64,000 nucleotides of DNA from Scalesia atractyloides (Eukaryota > Streptophyta > Magnoliopsida > Asterales > Asteraceae), in the NCBI GenBank assembly GCA_947069175.1, contig CAMTDV010000012.1:40890341-40954340 (forward strand), read 5' to 3'. The translations under genes were made by a program, and so were the position numbers. Below are positions 33,910-46,229 of this stretch, in pieces (positions within the stretch are counted from its first letter, which is position 1; every line of letters starts with the position of its first letter). Below the pieces are notes generated by a model. It was not told the origin of the DNA and ran no database searches. It worked only from the letters and a program-made list of their open reading frames with translations.

Positions 33910-36900
33910 TTAACTGTAAAACATAACACGCTTGACATTCTCCTTGAGGGCAGGGAGTGGTCTAACCGCAGCATTAGACCCTGGAATACGTGTGGTCCTT
34001 CCACTCTGCTGCATCCCACGACCACTAGTCATAGATCCACCGTCTGATGTGTCCGGATCCATGTAAAAGCGCGCTCGAAAGGCAGCGAGATGAGCATAGT
34101 AGGCCGGTGGTACTGTATAACACAAATAACACTCGATTAATAAACCTCCTAACCAACCAACCAAGCAAAGTGAACTTACCAATGGAGACAGAACGAGTGC
34201 ACCTTGCATATCTGTCAAACCAATCAATCATAGAAAAATTAGTTCCATTAAAAATGAAATTCAGATTCAGACGATAAGACAGACAGACGCGGAGGGGGGG
34301 GGGGGGCATACGTGTAGCAGAGATTATTTGTTAGTGACTGCAGATCATCAGCTTGAAACTTGTTCTCATCCCAGAGCACATGGTAATGGGCTGGGCGACT
34401 AGTACCCTGTTCCACAAATAAAAATAGGCTTTTAGTCGTAGCTCCGGCTTCCAATTTCATTACCACATCTAGTGCCAATATTCAAACGTAATGAATGCAT
34501 ACTTGAATGCCAGCATGGCTGCATAGGTAGAAATCAAACTCTGTAGGATGACATATCTTGGAATCCACAACCGTGCCTGCAAGCCAGATTAGAAATTTCA
34601 ATATGAATAGGTTGGTTGTAGACTTTTTTACAAACTCATACACATACGGGCTGGCTGTTGGTATGTGTCTTACCTGGCAGAATATTTCCGCTCCTGTCAG
34701 TAGAATTGCGATCTTGATGTCTGTTGGCAAATAACCTGGTGTGATGACGTTTTTGCACCACCACAAATGTTACTGGAGGCTGATAATTTGGCTCCAGTGA
34801 TGCACATGCCTGATACAAGTTAAAACTGAATTATCACAGTAACAATAATAAGATAGTTGATCAACTGAAATGACAAAATTAAGTATTATCACCTTACGAA
34901 TTGCATCAAGCTCATAAAGTAGGACTTGATAAAACTGGCCTTCACTCACCCCATCCCTACATGGTGTACATCATCAGAAAAGCAAGTGATGCAACAGCAT
35001 AATGACTAAATACCTACCTGTAGAAAATAATTCGCTGGGGCTTTTGCCCAGTTGCTCTGCGGAAAGATATGAGGAGCTCCCTGTTGTTTCATTGCATAAC
35101 TTATTATTCATAAAATAAAAATCAACACAACTTATTATGCACGTGGGCTAACTAGTGAAAATACTTACTTGATCATGCCGCCAGACATTTTGCCTTTGTT
35201 TGGGTCTTGCCATTCCTTGAATAGATCTTCGATAAGTTCTTGGCGGTGGGCTTGTGCACAAACCAATCCAGCATACTTTGTTATCTCAGGCCAATCCTGA
35301 GAAGCAACAACCTACACAAACACACAGAAACCAATAAAATCAATAGGAGCAATCAAATTGTTACAATATATATATAGAGAGAGAGAGGATTAGGTTCAAA
35401 AGTGTATTTGCGAACTGAGCGAACTAATCCTGGCCTTACACGTGTGTAAATATATATATAGGGTAGGGTTCTAGAGTGAACACTAGTGTATTTGCGAACT
35501 GAGCGAACTAATCCTGGCCGTTGATTTACACATGTAAGGCCAGGATTTCATCATCAAATCGTAAAATACACTAGTGTATTTCATCATCAAATACTGGCCA
35601 TTGATTTACACACGTGTAAGGCCAGGATTAGTTCGCTCAGTTCGCAAATACACTTGTATTCACTTTTGAACCTAATCTATAGAGAGAGAGAGGATTAGGT
35701 TCAAAAGTGAATACAAGTGTATTTGCGAACTGAGCGAACTAATCCTGGCCTTACACGTGTGTAAATCAATGGCCAGTATTTGATGATGAAATACACTAGT
35801 GTATTTTACGATTTGATGATGAAATCCTGGCCTTACATGTGTGTAAATCAACGGCCAGGATTAGCTCGCTTAGTTCGCAAATACACTAGTGTTCACTCTA
35901 GAACCCTACCCTATATATATATATATATATATGAAACGAGTAGTTATGATAATACTTACAGCTGCAATGGAGGGGCTTGAATCTTCCCCCGGGTGGGGAT
36001 GTGTAACATCAGCCCCAAAGATGATAGTAGGAACATCGCTGACATTAGGGATTGTCCTTGAGATTGCATCACGAAGGACCGTGTTCCTGCCTCCAACCTT
36101 CACATTAATCTTCAAAGCAACGTTTGCCAGGTACTGCTTACTCATCTTAAACACATGTTTTGTCAGACAGCACTGAGAAACAATCCCAAGATCAGTCTCA
36201 CAGATTCGTTTCAGATCACCTGCAACACAACACGTTAAATGTCTAATCACAACACAAACAACTGACAGGCAAAACATACCATAAAGCGAGCCATTGTTGT
36301 CTGGGAGAATGACGATGAGCAAATCAAGCTCCCTTTTTTGAGGTTGAAGCTTAGTCATGGCATCATGGAAACGACCTTTCAACACCCTCTCCACGTGTTC
36401 AGGACGACCACTAAGTGCTGGAAGCACGGGATCCGGATTAAATGCCTGCATGCATCAAAGTTAAACAACTCAAAAGACATTTGAATCGAAGATAAATGTA
36501 GATTTCTTGACGTACCATGCCAGAAATATTACACATTTGGGCAAGCTCTTGGCAGAACGTACGAGCAGTATTATCTTGCACATTGCGGGCGAAATTTATG
36601 CATATCCAGCTGCCAACTCTCCCCCCATTAACCATTTTCTGTACCAAGTTTTCAGAATGATATCATGTAACTAACCAATAAAACTAAAGTAATCAGAAGA
36701 CAACTTCCAATAGCAGACATCCTCAGTAGCAACGCCATAACTTTAAAAACAGGCAGATGCATGATCCAACAATTAACTTATCACTATACAATGACCCAAT
36801 ACTAGAGCCTTGAGATGGCGCAACTTAACAAAATTTTAGTACATTTTAAATAAGAAAAAATAGGATGACTGAACATATATGTTGAACTTCTTAATACTTT

Positions 36901-39463
36901 ATAAGCATTAACCGCTGTAGATACAAACATTGACATAGACATACAACAAAAGGCAGATCTGTAATTGTGACACAATCATATCTTGAAAAGACAGTTACCT
37001 TATTCATCATATTCCATTGACCTACTTGAGGCAAACAGTCCTTCTCACGGCCCGTGTCATGGTACTTGAGCTACAATTGCAAGATATCTGTCAGAAAATA
37101 TGTACACACACACAAACTTAAAAGCAGACAAACTATTTACCCAAGGTGGAGGCAGTATCCTAGCTTCAACAGAGGCCAAATTCTTACTAATTTTTATCCC
37201 AAACTCCTTTGCATAGTCATCATTATCATAATTATTGTGAGTCACTGTCTGCAGAAGCCCCCAGACATATTAGCCAGCTAAGAGAACAAATCTACAATAT
37301 AAACTTTGCAAACCTTTAGGATGTCCCTCTCTCTATCCTGAGGACGCTGGCAGGTGACTTTCAGTAGGGCCGTAATTTGTCTCTCATTCAGCCTCTTTGA
37401 ATACCTTTGACCCTCAACAATCTTGCAGACCTGAAAATTTATTTAACTTACATATTATTAGACTTGTTAAACCAAAAGAAAGGATACCAAGTTATTTACA
37501 AACAAACCTCCATAGGCAAATAATTCGGTCTCTGAGTATTTCCCACTTGCAGGCACGGCCATTGTACGTGTTGGATAGCGAAACCATACGTCTCGCGGAA
37601 GTACTCCACCACAGATTTCATTGTACCTCTTTCATCCACTGGAAAACTGTTTTATATTAAACAAAAAGTGTCTTAGCTTACAAAATAATAATCACGTAAA
37701 CTACAAGCAAAAACAATTTCCAACCAGCCATTAGTTCTTACTTGAGTTCTCGTGTTGCCTGAGCAGTTAACCCAGATATGCGATACTTCCTACGCATATT
37801 ACCACGGTGCGTAACTTCAACCTTGACTCCTCTTAGTGCTTTTTTAATCTATCGAGGAATAACAAATACACAAGTGTTTGTTCAACTTCATCAAACGGCG
37901 TGCATTGCCCCATAAGAACAAGCAAGATTACATTAACCAAAAGAACTGAAGTTTGAATAAAAGTATGGTCTTTCTTCTGTTCACAATATTAGTTGTCAAA
38001 GTCAAAGTGCTGAGTGTAAATAGTATATACACCCATTTTTTTTACTCAACAAACCATTACGGTTATAAGCAAACACCATCTGGATGAAGAGCCTAACCTT
38101 AACCCGATCAGAATCAGATAACGGTCTAGCTGAGACGTCCCTGTTCAGAAGCTGGGTTACAAAGTCAATTACAGGCAGGGGCTCAATGAAGGCAGTTGAG
38201 GACATATCTGCAGCACAAAAATGGCAGGTTCAGTGTGAGAGACCACCGTATTCAGACAACAATGTAAGAAAAACAAAAGGATGAGATGATACAAACCAAT
38301 ATTGAGGGACAGCCCCATCTGAGTAGGGCGTATGCTCTGATAGAAGCCACGCCAACTTTCCAGCCCGTCACCCAACGGTTGCCTTTGCCCCAGATGAGGG
38401 TCATAGAACGATCGGCCCACTGGTGTGTACCTATATAAGACCCAACAGTGACATACCATAATATGTAGATAAGGAAGCAAATCATTCTTACCGGCTAGTG
38501 GGCAACTCGCGTAGGACAATATCCAGCACCTGAAGTGCTTCTTGTGGTGCATCAGCTTGCCTTCCCTCCAAAAACAATCCTAGGTGATGCAAGTCAGCAC
38601 GTGAAGCCAACTTGATTGCAACTTTGAACTCCCTCTCTCGCCTGGGGCCACCTGACCCATCATCTTCATCAAGCAGGGTAATTTTAAAGTCTTTTGAGAC
38701 AAAAGGGAGAGGCCCAGCTGTATACAGACTCTTTCTTCCATCATATGCAGGAAGCCGCTTCCCAAGATGAGAAACCTTATAAAGCTTCACCAGCTGTGCT
38801 ATCACAGCTCGATTTACCCCACGAGAGGTCACTTCAGGGGTAATAGTAACCTACCGCCATCCCATCACAAGAGTTAGATGTAACAATACAAATAAAAACA
38901 TTACAGTGTTTGAAGATACTCACATCATACTGGTGTAAATCCTTGTCAGGCAGTTGAGCAAAAAAATGATTGGCCTTAACAATGCACCTTGTTCCCGAGC
39001 TACCTTTTCCTGGGCGTAAAGGAAATCTCAGTGATTTGCTAGAAGCAGGTGCAGCTTGAACAGGGGGCTCGTCTTTCTGAACAGAGAGCTGAGCCATTTC
39101 CTCATGCAGGTTGCTAGATGAGCCCACTTCAGAAGGGTGGGGAGCCTGTGTAGCTTGGTGCAGCTCGGGAGTTGGTGTCATTGAAGGTCCACCAGCATAC
39201 ACAGGCCCACCTCGTGGAGATAGTGCAGTTCCTCTTGGAGTCGACCCTCTCCCTTGCTGTGGTTGATCCAGTGGCCCACCCTGTGGACGCGGTCCACCCC
39301 TTGGAGCCCACCCTCTTCCACCCTGTGGTCCTTGACCACCTCGGCCCCGTCCACCCTGCTGCTGCTGTTGTGCTGGTGGACGTTGGGCAGCCGTCCCTTG
39401 CGCAGCCTGAGACTCGGAACTCTCTCCTGCACTAGGAAGCTCGGTTCTCCTCTTCCTCACCAT
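33910..39463 (-). CDS. AGO1: ARGONAUTE1, intact copy 2 (20 coding exons, 1014 aa)
   Basis: Slicer of the plant RNA-induced silencing complex, binding miRNAs and siRNAs to cleave or repress target RNA. Exons (minus strand): 39463-38924, 38850-38492, 38430-38297, 38207-38098, 37848-37742, 37646-37508, 37430-37314, 37248-37141, 37070-36999, 36638-36516, 36445-36280, 36219-35960, 35311-35169, 35080-35018, 34956-34893, 34809-34674, 34576-34503, 34406-34312, 34211-34180, 34112-33910. All junctions are GT/AG; the sum is 3045 nt, in frame, stop [13 protein letters not shown] starts the protein as in other AGO1s. Order: Gln/Gly/Arg-rich N-terminus with RGG motifs (to about 145), N domain (to about 340), PAZ (about 345-490), MID (about 540-660), PIWI (about 660-975). 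The slicer tetrad is D729, E770, D815, H955, each 33 residues below the Arabidopsis numbers. The start is 8 bases after a 5'-UTR acceptor. Other AGO clades are less likely given the N-terminus and miR168 site. Confidence 0.96.
35460..35912. mobile_element. Foldback/MITE-like hairpin in AGO1 intron 12 (copy 2)
   Basis: Arms 35460-35677 and 35693-35912 around the GA-rich loop; same element as in copy 1 except for a 2-bp deletion in the left arm. The truncated third arm lies just left of it (about 35385-35450). In the intron of the intact AGO1 gene it would be transcribed with the pre-mRNA. Confidence 0.9.
39151..39171 (-). promoter_or_regulatory. miR168 target site in AGO1 copy 2
   Basis: Identical to the site in copy 1: sense sequence CTCCCGAGCTGCACCAAGCT plus one base, in exon 1, coding P-E-L-H-Q-A. 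Known in other plants as the miR168 cleavage site that keeps AGO1 levels in balance, so this copy should be under miR168 control. Confidence 0.93.
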
Positions 39464-40033
39464 GATGACAACTGGAAGGTGCAAAACATCAGTCTAGTTA
39501 GTTGACTTTGAAAAAACAAAAAGAATCATCAAAAAGTTATAATAAAAACATGCATTACATGAATAGTAGTAAGTAATTCAAACCCACAGGCGGGACCTAA
39601 AACTAAACAGAGTATGTCAAGTAAATCACATAAAAAAAAAAAAACAAACAGAATCCTGAAACAGATCGTTTAGTAAACCACCACATAATAAATAAACAAG
39701 TAAATCGTAACCAAAAGCGGCAGTTAAACAAACCCTAACTACGAAAAAGGAAACCCTAGAAAAGGCCTACATACATCTGAGGGTAAGGAGCACGTAAACG
39801 AAGAGATCGGTGCAGATCAGGGTAGATAAGGCCGGCGAACACGAACTAGTACAGATCTAACACAGGTAAAAGCGTATTAATAACCTAAATTAACGACTGT
39901 AAACATTTTTGTACCTCCAAGCGTTCTTCAGAAAGAGCAAAAGTAGATCGATTTGAAGGATGTGATGATTTGTAGAAGGTGAGCAAGAATCAGAAAGCCA
40001 TCTCCTCCTCTTCGTCGTCCTGTACTACTAGTC
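39464..40033 (-). promoter_or_regulatory. AGO1 copy 2 5' leader with intron and uORF
   Basis: Donor after 39915 (GGAG/GTAC) and acceptor TTCCAG eight bases before the start codon define a 5'-UTR intron of about 445 bp. A three-codon upstream ORF, ATG-GCT-TTC-TGA, lies at 39990-40001 if the transcript starts upstream of it. Confidence 0.6.
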
Positions 40034-41242
40034 AAGAGTGTGGCAGGTCTCAGATAATGACAACTCACTTTGGGGTTCGGAATGATAACCAGCCCAGCTT
40101 TTCTTTTGGACTCGCTTCTTAAAACATATCATTCATTGTACGCTTTTTACACATTTCCAATAATTTCACTTGAAAATACTCAATTGTTTGATTTGAATGC
40201 CAAGTGCTATCGGCAGAAAACACAAACATCAAAACAGAAATAATCAATTATTCTTTTTTATTACTTAATCGGTTTGCTTTATTCAGTTAGATTGACATGT
40301 TTTTTATTTGATTCGTTTAATTTTGGTTAATAGACAAAACCAAACTACGACTAAATCTTTTTTTCTAGAAATACATGAAATTGAGGTGTAAATACATGAA
40401 ATGGTAGTATAATACATGAGATGGATGTATAAATTAGAAGTACATAAACTGAAGATATAAAAGTTAGAAGCATATGAAAATATGAATGGTTAGATTTTTG
40501 GTTTGATTCTATTTGGTCAAATGATGGTACAAAAAAATCAATAATCGGTTGTTAGGTTTTTATAAGGGAATAAAGTGTAACTAATAACTAATTATCCATA
40601 ATTTTGTTAAAGATGAAGGACTAAAGTGTAATTAAGATGAAGGGATGAAAGTGTAATTAGTGTTTGAAAGACTAATTTACCCTCATTTAGGTGGTAGCTT
40701 ATGCATTAAAGCAAAAAGAAAGTTCTTAATATGTAGGTATCTTGAAATGCTCTTGTGTTATGCATTATATATAGATAGGAGGACCTCCATGTTCTGGTAG
40801 GGGCAGAAAACTAACATAATTTGGATGCCAAAGTCATTGTAAATCCTAATATCGATTGACAAGTTTTAGCGAAACCTTCATACATATTTATCGTTTTAAC
40901 GTTAGTACGATGTTGTTTAATAGTGTTAAGACAGTTTTAATTGCATAAACAATATTTGTCTAATATTACTATTAGCCCACGTTAACAAGATGCAACTATG
41001 TGCATGGTTGTTAGTTATACAGTGTTAGCGACTATATACCATCCAGTAGCGCTTGCTAAAAATCAAGGTATGGCAAAATTGATGCCAAAAAAATTGTTCT
41101 TAATCCATTTGTTATTACTGTTACGAAAGTATTAGGACATTATTACCTAAGAACTTAATTTATTTTAGAAATAAGTACGAGTTTAACTGAAAAAGTCAGA
41201 AGATTAGCTGGGCTGAGTATGGTACGGCTCGTACGGATCAAG
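40034..41242 (-). promoter_or_regulatory. AGO1 copy 2 upstream region
   Basis: About 1.2 kb, nearly identical to copy 1 upstream DNA, including the 21-bp AATACATGA repeats (about 40370-40432). Beyond 41242 the sequence differs from copy 1. No coding sequence seen. Confidence 0.45.
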
Positions 41243-42725
41243 AGAGTACGGGTCTTGAGCTTTGAAGTTGCACCCCACCGCCTTAGAAGTTAAAACCCTA
41301 ATGAACCCAACTAATGACACGGATGATACAAGTCGTACCCAACCCGAAACCTACATGGACCCTATAAATAGAATAAGTCGTCCAAGAAATCCTAGGTTGC
41401 GAGTTCATACGTCAAGAGATTGAAAAAAAGGAATGTTCAAGTGTTTCTGTCAATCAAGAATATTCAAGGAAGAGAGTTCGAGAAGATTTAACATACAAGA
41501 GATCAACCCATTGACTCTTACTGAGTTAAAACCTTCATATTTCTGTTTTTTCTTTAGTCTTTAGTTCAGACGTCAAGAAAACGAAAAAAGGATTGTTCAA
41601 GTGTTTTAGTCAATCAAGAAGATTTAAGGAAGAGAGATCGAGAAGATCTAGCATACATGAGATCAATCCATTAATTCTTACTTAGTTGGAAGTTTCATAT
41701 TTATGTTTTTCTTTAGTCTTTATCATGTATTCAATGAAATCTTATGCTTTAGTTAAATGTATGGATAGCTAACCGCCTTATAGCTGGTTAGGTAGGGTGA
41801 ATCTTAATACTTTGTGAAGTTGGATGATTTATATTTATGAAAGTGTGATTCAGATAAGTGTTTGCTGATGAACTTGTGATGCGTAATCTGTATGTTGAGT
41901 GTTGATATTTGAATGAGTTTGTGTGGGTAATTTGGATATTTTTATGAAGTTATGCATGTTTGATCTATTTAATCTATCTTTGCACTATATATCGATCATT
42001 AGTCTAGGGCTTGATACTTAGTAGGTAATGGATGAACTTGTTATAAAGGTTGGTAATGCATATGGGTCACCTATGGGAAAAACTTGATTAAAAGAGTTTG
42101 GAAATTAGTTAGGGCTTACTTAAAATTGGGTAGTATATATAGTAAATCGCCCAGTTCATAAATCCGTGTTACTAAATAATAAAAGAAATTCTAAATCACA
42201 GGGGATAGGTAAATTACTTAGTTACTTAAAACCGGATAATTAGGCGTGCCTATAGCTTGAGTATTCGGGGTTATGTGTTCAACCTATAAGGGTAATGACT
42301 TTTAACACTTCACACCTCATTAATAGTTTCTACTATGATGAGCTTTTCATGAATCCATAATCAAAAGGCTTTATAAAAGTATAAAGAGGATTTAGATTCT
42401 AATTGATTATTCTTTCTTAAATTTGATTTCTAAAACTCTTTTCTTAGTATTTCGCTTTTCTTAATATTACATCATTTCAAAGTTACATAGGTTAGATATA
42501 ATTCACAAGGTGCAGTTAATAAATTCCGTGTCCTAGGATTGATACCCGATAACTTACCTGAACTATACTATATTCTGATAAGTACGCTTACCTGTTACGT
42601 GTGTAGTTAGTAGTATTTAGTTTTTTAACCTTAATCTCGTCTGTGTTTGATGCAATTTATTGTTACTTTCTAAACACGTCAATGCACCTTCTATTTAGAT
42701 ATTTTTATCAGTTACTTAAGGGGGT
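41243..42725 (+). mobile_element. LTR-retrotransposon fragment (probably gypsy, Athila-like)
   Basis: Non-coding sequence with a TATA-like box (CTATAAATAG, about 41363) and a stretch at about 42525-42610 (GATACCCGATAACTTACC ... CTGTTACGTGTG) similar in layout to one at about 47640-47760. Such text is typical of LTR/leader regions of Athila-like gypsy elements. No coding domain remains, so assignment is by resemblance only. It contains the 161-bp tandem repeat listed separately. Confidence 0.45.
41409..41725. repeat. Tandem repeat, two units of about 161 bp
   Basis: ACGTCAAGA starts at 41409 and 41570; each is followed by matching text (TGTTCAAGTGTTT, TCAATCAAGAA, GAAGAGAG, TTTCTTTAGTCTTTA) with scattered changes. 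Probably a duplication within an LTR leader. Confidence 0.85.
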
Positions 42726-43370
42726 CAGAGCACTTGCATAATGTACCCAAAGTTCCACCAATCACGCATTATAAGTGGCACCACTACCTTAAACCTGAAC
42801 CCCACCCTTTTACACTACTCTCTATTTCCCTACACACTACTCTCTATATCTCAATGCCACCACACACCTTTTCATTTGGTGTCTACAACCCCAACACACT
42901 ACCCGATTCGGGTACCATACCCGAAACCCAAAATCGACAAGTGGTGCCACCCCCTAATGTTTAAAGTTGCAATTTGAGTATTGACTTGAATGCTTAGAAC
43001 TAACTAAGATATATTTAATGTTGCAGAAGAAATGAATGCTGACATCCAAAACCACAAACAATAACCGTATGATAATCATTTTGACCCATATATTCAGATT
43101 TGATTAACAACCTTTTTAGGCACCTCTAAATGTAGAATAAGGATAGCTTAGTGCAATTATGCCCATACTTAGCTTTCTAACACCATAAAATGTCCGTTAA
43201 ACTGAAATAACTATTTTCTAATAGATGAATTAAAGCTTAAGGAATTCATCTAAAGTGTTGCTTCATCGTGTAGTTTGTTTAGACGCAATAATATCTACCA
43301 AAGACATTAAAAATAACTCAAACAATAAGTTCTATTAGGTCAACAGAAAAATCTTAATCGGTCAAAATGG
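42726..43370. other. Spacer, no gene seen
   Basis: Short plus-strand open frames at about 42734-42977 are Pro/Thr/His-rich and overlap in two frames, as expected of C-rich low-complexity DNA. I see no conserved domain, repeat or RNA signal. Confidence 0.4.
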
Positions 43371-43374
43371 GCAC

Positions 43375-44620
43375 TGATGTGCAATCAATTATACATATTT
43401 TATGTGCATATTAACCACCATTGTAGGGTACTTTTAGGACTTTATCATTAGAAACACAAACTAAATCGTTCCTATTTGATAATTGCATGTTTCTAAGGGC
43501 TCTGGATGAAAAAAAAAGTGAAAACTAATTGAAAACAGGGAAAAAACCAGAAATTCTATAGAAACCAACAAAGACACAAATATGCATGGCTGTGCTAGGC
43601 TATGGGCATGATCGTGCATCTTCGATAAGGTCAACATAAGTCAACAAGTTAACCAAAATGGTCAACACAAAGTAAAAAATATGTGCCTTTGTGGAAAACC
43701 AAGACAAGCCTCTAAAGCTTCAAGATCTGACAAAGCTAACACCAATTGGAAGCCCATGTCTGGATACTAGTCCACGCACGACCGTGCAACAATGCATTCA
43801 CACCCGTGCTTATAACTAACTGGGGACAACTTGGTACCAAAAGTACAAGGAATAGAGGATTTGTCGGGACAACTGGCAAAGCACGACCATGCATCACCCT
43901 AGGCACATCCGTGTCCCTACAAAAGGATAAGATTCTATCAAGGCCAAGTACTATGTATAATCGTGCCACCTTAGGCATGACTTTATGCACCTGGACAGGT
44001 TCAGCTTATAAATATCAGCCTTTACAACCCATTTTCACCATCCCATTCCACACTATTATCTCCCACTTTCACACACACACATTGGTCCAGAGAGTTCACC
44101 TTGGAGTTTGGAATCACTTTATAAATCACTTTGAAATAGCTTAGTTGAGAGATAGAGAACTTATAACGATCAATCTTTAAGAAGTTGTTTATTCTTATAC
44201 TTGTTCATCATGATCATTTCCATGATCATTTTTGTGAACAAGGTTGAAGATGAAACATCACATGAATAAAATGTTAAAACTTTGACTAAGTGGTGTGTTA
44301 TATTTTTTACAATTCTTTCTACCCTTTTTCTCTGTTAATGGGACTTGTTCTTAAGTTTTAGTCTTTGATCTTGTGAGTGTTCTTGATAACTTAGTAGTGT
44401 GAAACATATTAATACACTCATGGTGTGTGACAACCCATATACAAGTAGTGGTATCCCATTTTGGTAGTGGTTAACCCATCTATAATTTCACATCTTGTGA
44501 TTAACCCTCACTTATCATAAACTTCATTGAAGACTGTAAGGTCTATTCATGTGTTTCAAAACACATCTACTTATCCTATGTATTTTGTATGATTTTGTAT
44601 AAGGCTAGTGTCGTTTTTTG
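43375..44620 (+). mobile_element. LTR-like fragment with TATA box
   Basis: Possible LTR start TGATGTGCAATCAATT at 43375. Repeated CGACCGTGC / GATCGTGC text follows, of the kind common in Asteraceae gypsy LTRs, then a plus-strand TATA box (TTATAAATAT, 44006-44015). There is no internal coding region beside it. The end is uncertain. Confidence 0.45.
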
Positions 44621-44670
44621 TAGTTTTTAGTTTGTATTTTATTAGTTTATGTTCTTGCATGTCCTAATGC

Positions 44671-44931
44671 ATAAAAGGAGCAAACGAGGAAAAACAATGA
44701 AGAAACAAGCACATGGGAGCAAACAAGGAAGTCTAGGGGGTAAAATGGAAAATCTGAAGAAACCTCATGTTTGTGTGTCGCGAGGATTGATGTTATTTCT
44801 ATAAAAGGAGCAAAGCGAGGAAAAACAACGAAGAAACAAGCACCTGGGAGCAAACAAGGAAGTCTATGGATTAAAATGGAAAATCAGAAGAAACCTCATG
44901 TTTGTGTGTCGCGAGGATGGATGTTGCTTCC
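44671..44931. repeat. Tandem repeat, two units of 130 bp
   Basis: ATAAAAGGAGCAAA starts at 44671 and 44801; both units run through GAAACAAGCAC and TTTGTGTGTCGCGAGGAT. The surroundings (GTGTCGCGGGCCG at about 45015) look like another decayed LTR. Confidence 0.88.
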
Positions 44932-45373
44932 ATCGTGACACGCCAAGTGTAACAGAAGTTTAACTTAATTACAGAAATTGACCCCAACACTTTTATCCTT
45001 ATTCGAAGCCTTGGCGTGTCGCGGGCCGTTTAAAAACTTCCCTCGCTACGCGCAAACGAAACTAATGTCGGCAAACTTAATTTTCTTGCTATAGAAACAT
45101 AATTTTCAATCTAGTTCACACTTTTTCCCTTCCAAACGACTTTAGGACGAACTTAGGGTGAGTTCTATCTGAAGGAGGTGCTTAGGATAAAAAATTGAAG
45201 ATAAAGTTCGAAGTTTTACGCTTTTGCAACACATTAGTCTTTGTTATTGGTTTCTTTTAATCTAAACCTTGAATGATTGTAGGATCATTTGTGTTGACTG
45301 AAATGACTTGTATTAACACTTGATGATATCTAAATGACAATGAAAAGTGCGGAATCCAATTCAAAGCATAAGA

Positions 45374-46035
45374 TGTCACACCCCAACCGATGGCGGAAAC
45401 ATCGAGGTGGGACGAAATAGATTGCTCGAGACTTCATAACTTGCTAATAATGACAATAATTTAAATAACAATATTTCATTTCATTCTAAAAAGAAGTACA
45501 TAGTCTTGAAGGAAAAATACAACAACTTTGACAACTTGAACATAATGAAACAAAGGAAATACATAACATGAAAATTTGGGTACGTATCTAGTTCACCCTA
45601 ACCAATTTCTTCGAATCATCAAGGCTAATTTCCTACAACATGTATTAAAATAATTTGCCAACACATAATGGTTGGTGAGCATACAAGTTTGGTTTACATA
45701 GCATAGCATAAAAAGTCTCAAATCCAACAAGGCAAAATGTATACTAACTTGTAGCTAGCATGCATAACTATATGTCAAACCCTTGTGTCCACTGAATATT
45801 GTACGAACCCTCGTCACCGTAGTGAATGAGACCGTAAAAGTTGATTGAATACTTAACAATGCCCAACAAACGTGCAGTGTGCTAATGATATATCGCTATA
45901 ATTGTTAAGGTGGGCTAGCCAAGTAAATGACAAATGGAGTGCATGAATGTTAAGATGAACATTTCATGATTCATTGCCTTAGCGTCGAGTATTTTACACT
46001 TACACATCACATGTATGATTCACAAATATAGTCGA
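45374..46035 (-). mobile_element. Truncated gypsy LTR
   Basis: Begins TGTCACACCCCAACCGATGG at 45374, matching the starts of the LTRs at 9277 and 3343, and keeps the block around 45880-45930 (GTGCTAATGATATATCGC ... GGGCTAGCCAAGT). Similarity fades by about 46035, so about two thirds of the LTR are missing. Confidence 0.75.
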
Positions 46036-46229
46036 GTGTGTGTGAACATTATGATTAATGTGAAGATTTGCAAGCTAAGTCAATCGTAAGTGAAATCATC
46101 GCTTTGGTTATCTTTACGTGTAATTGCATGTGCTTGTTTGGTTGGAATTCATTGATGATGTCTTTTGAAAAAACCGATTAATTGTCACATAGTTATTAGC
46201 CTTGTAGTTTGTTAAATGATTGAGACCAT

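Larger units (their letters stand above)
29244..41242. repeat. Segmental duplication, copy 2 (about 12.0 kb)
   Basis: Direct repeat of 9617-21610. It begins inside the LTR that is complete in copy 1 and ends at GGATCAAG (41242), after which the sequence continues into unrelated LTR-like DNA. Contents and order are the same as copy 1; the AGO1 gene here has an uninterrupted coding sequence. Confidence 0.97.

Noticed and set aside
43746..44144. 132-codon plus-strand frame
   Set aside because: It lies in LTR-like sequence with a TATA box, overlaps a minus-strand frame, and has no recognisable motif.
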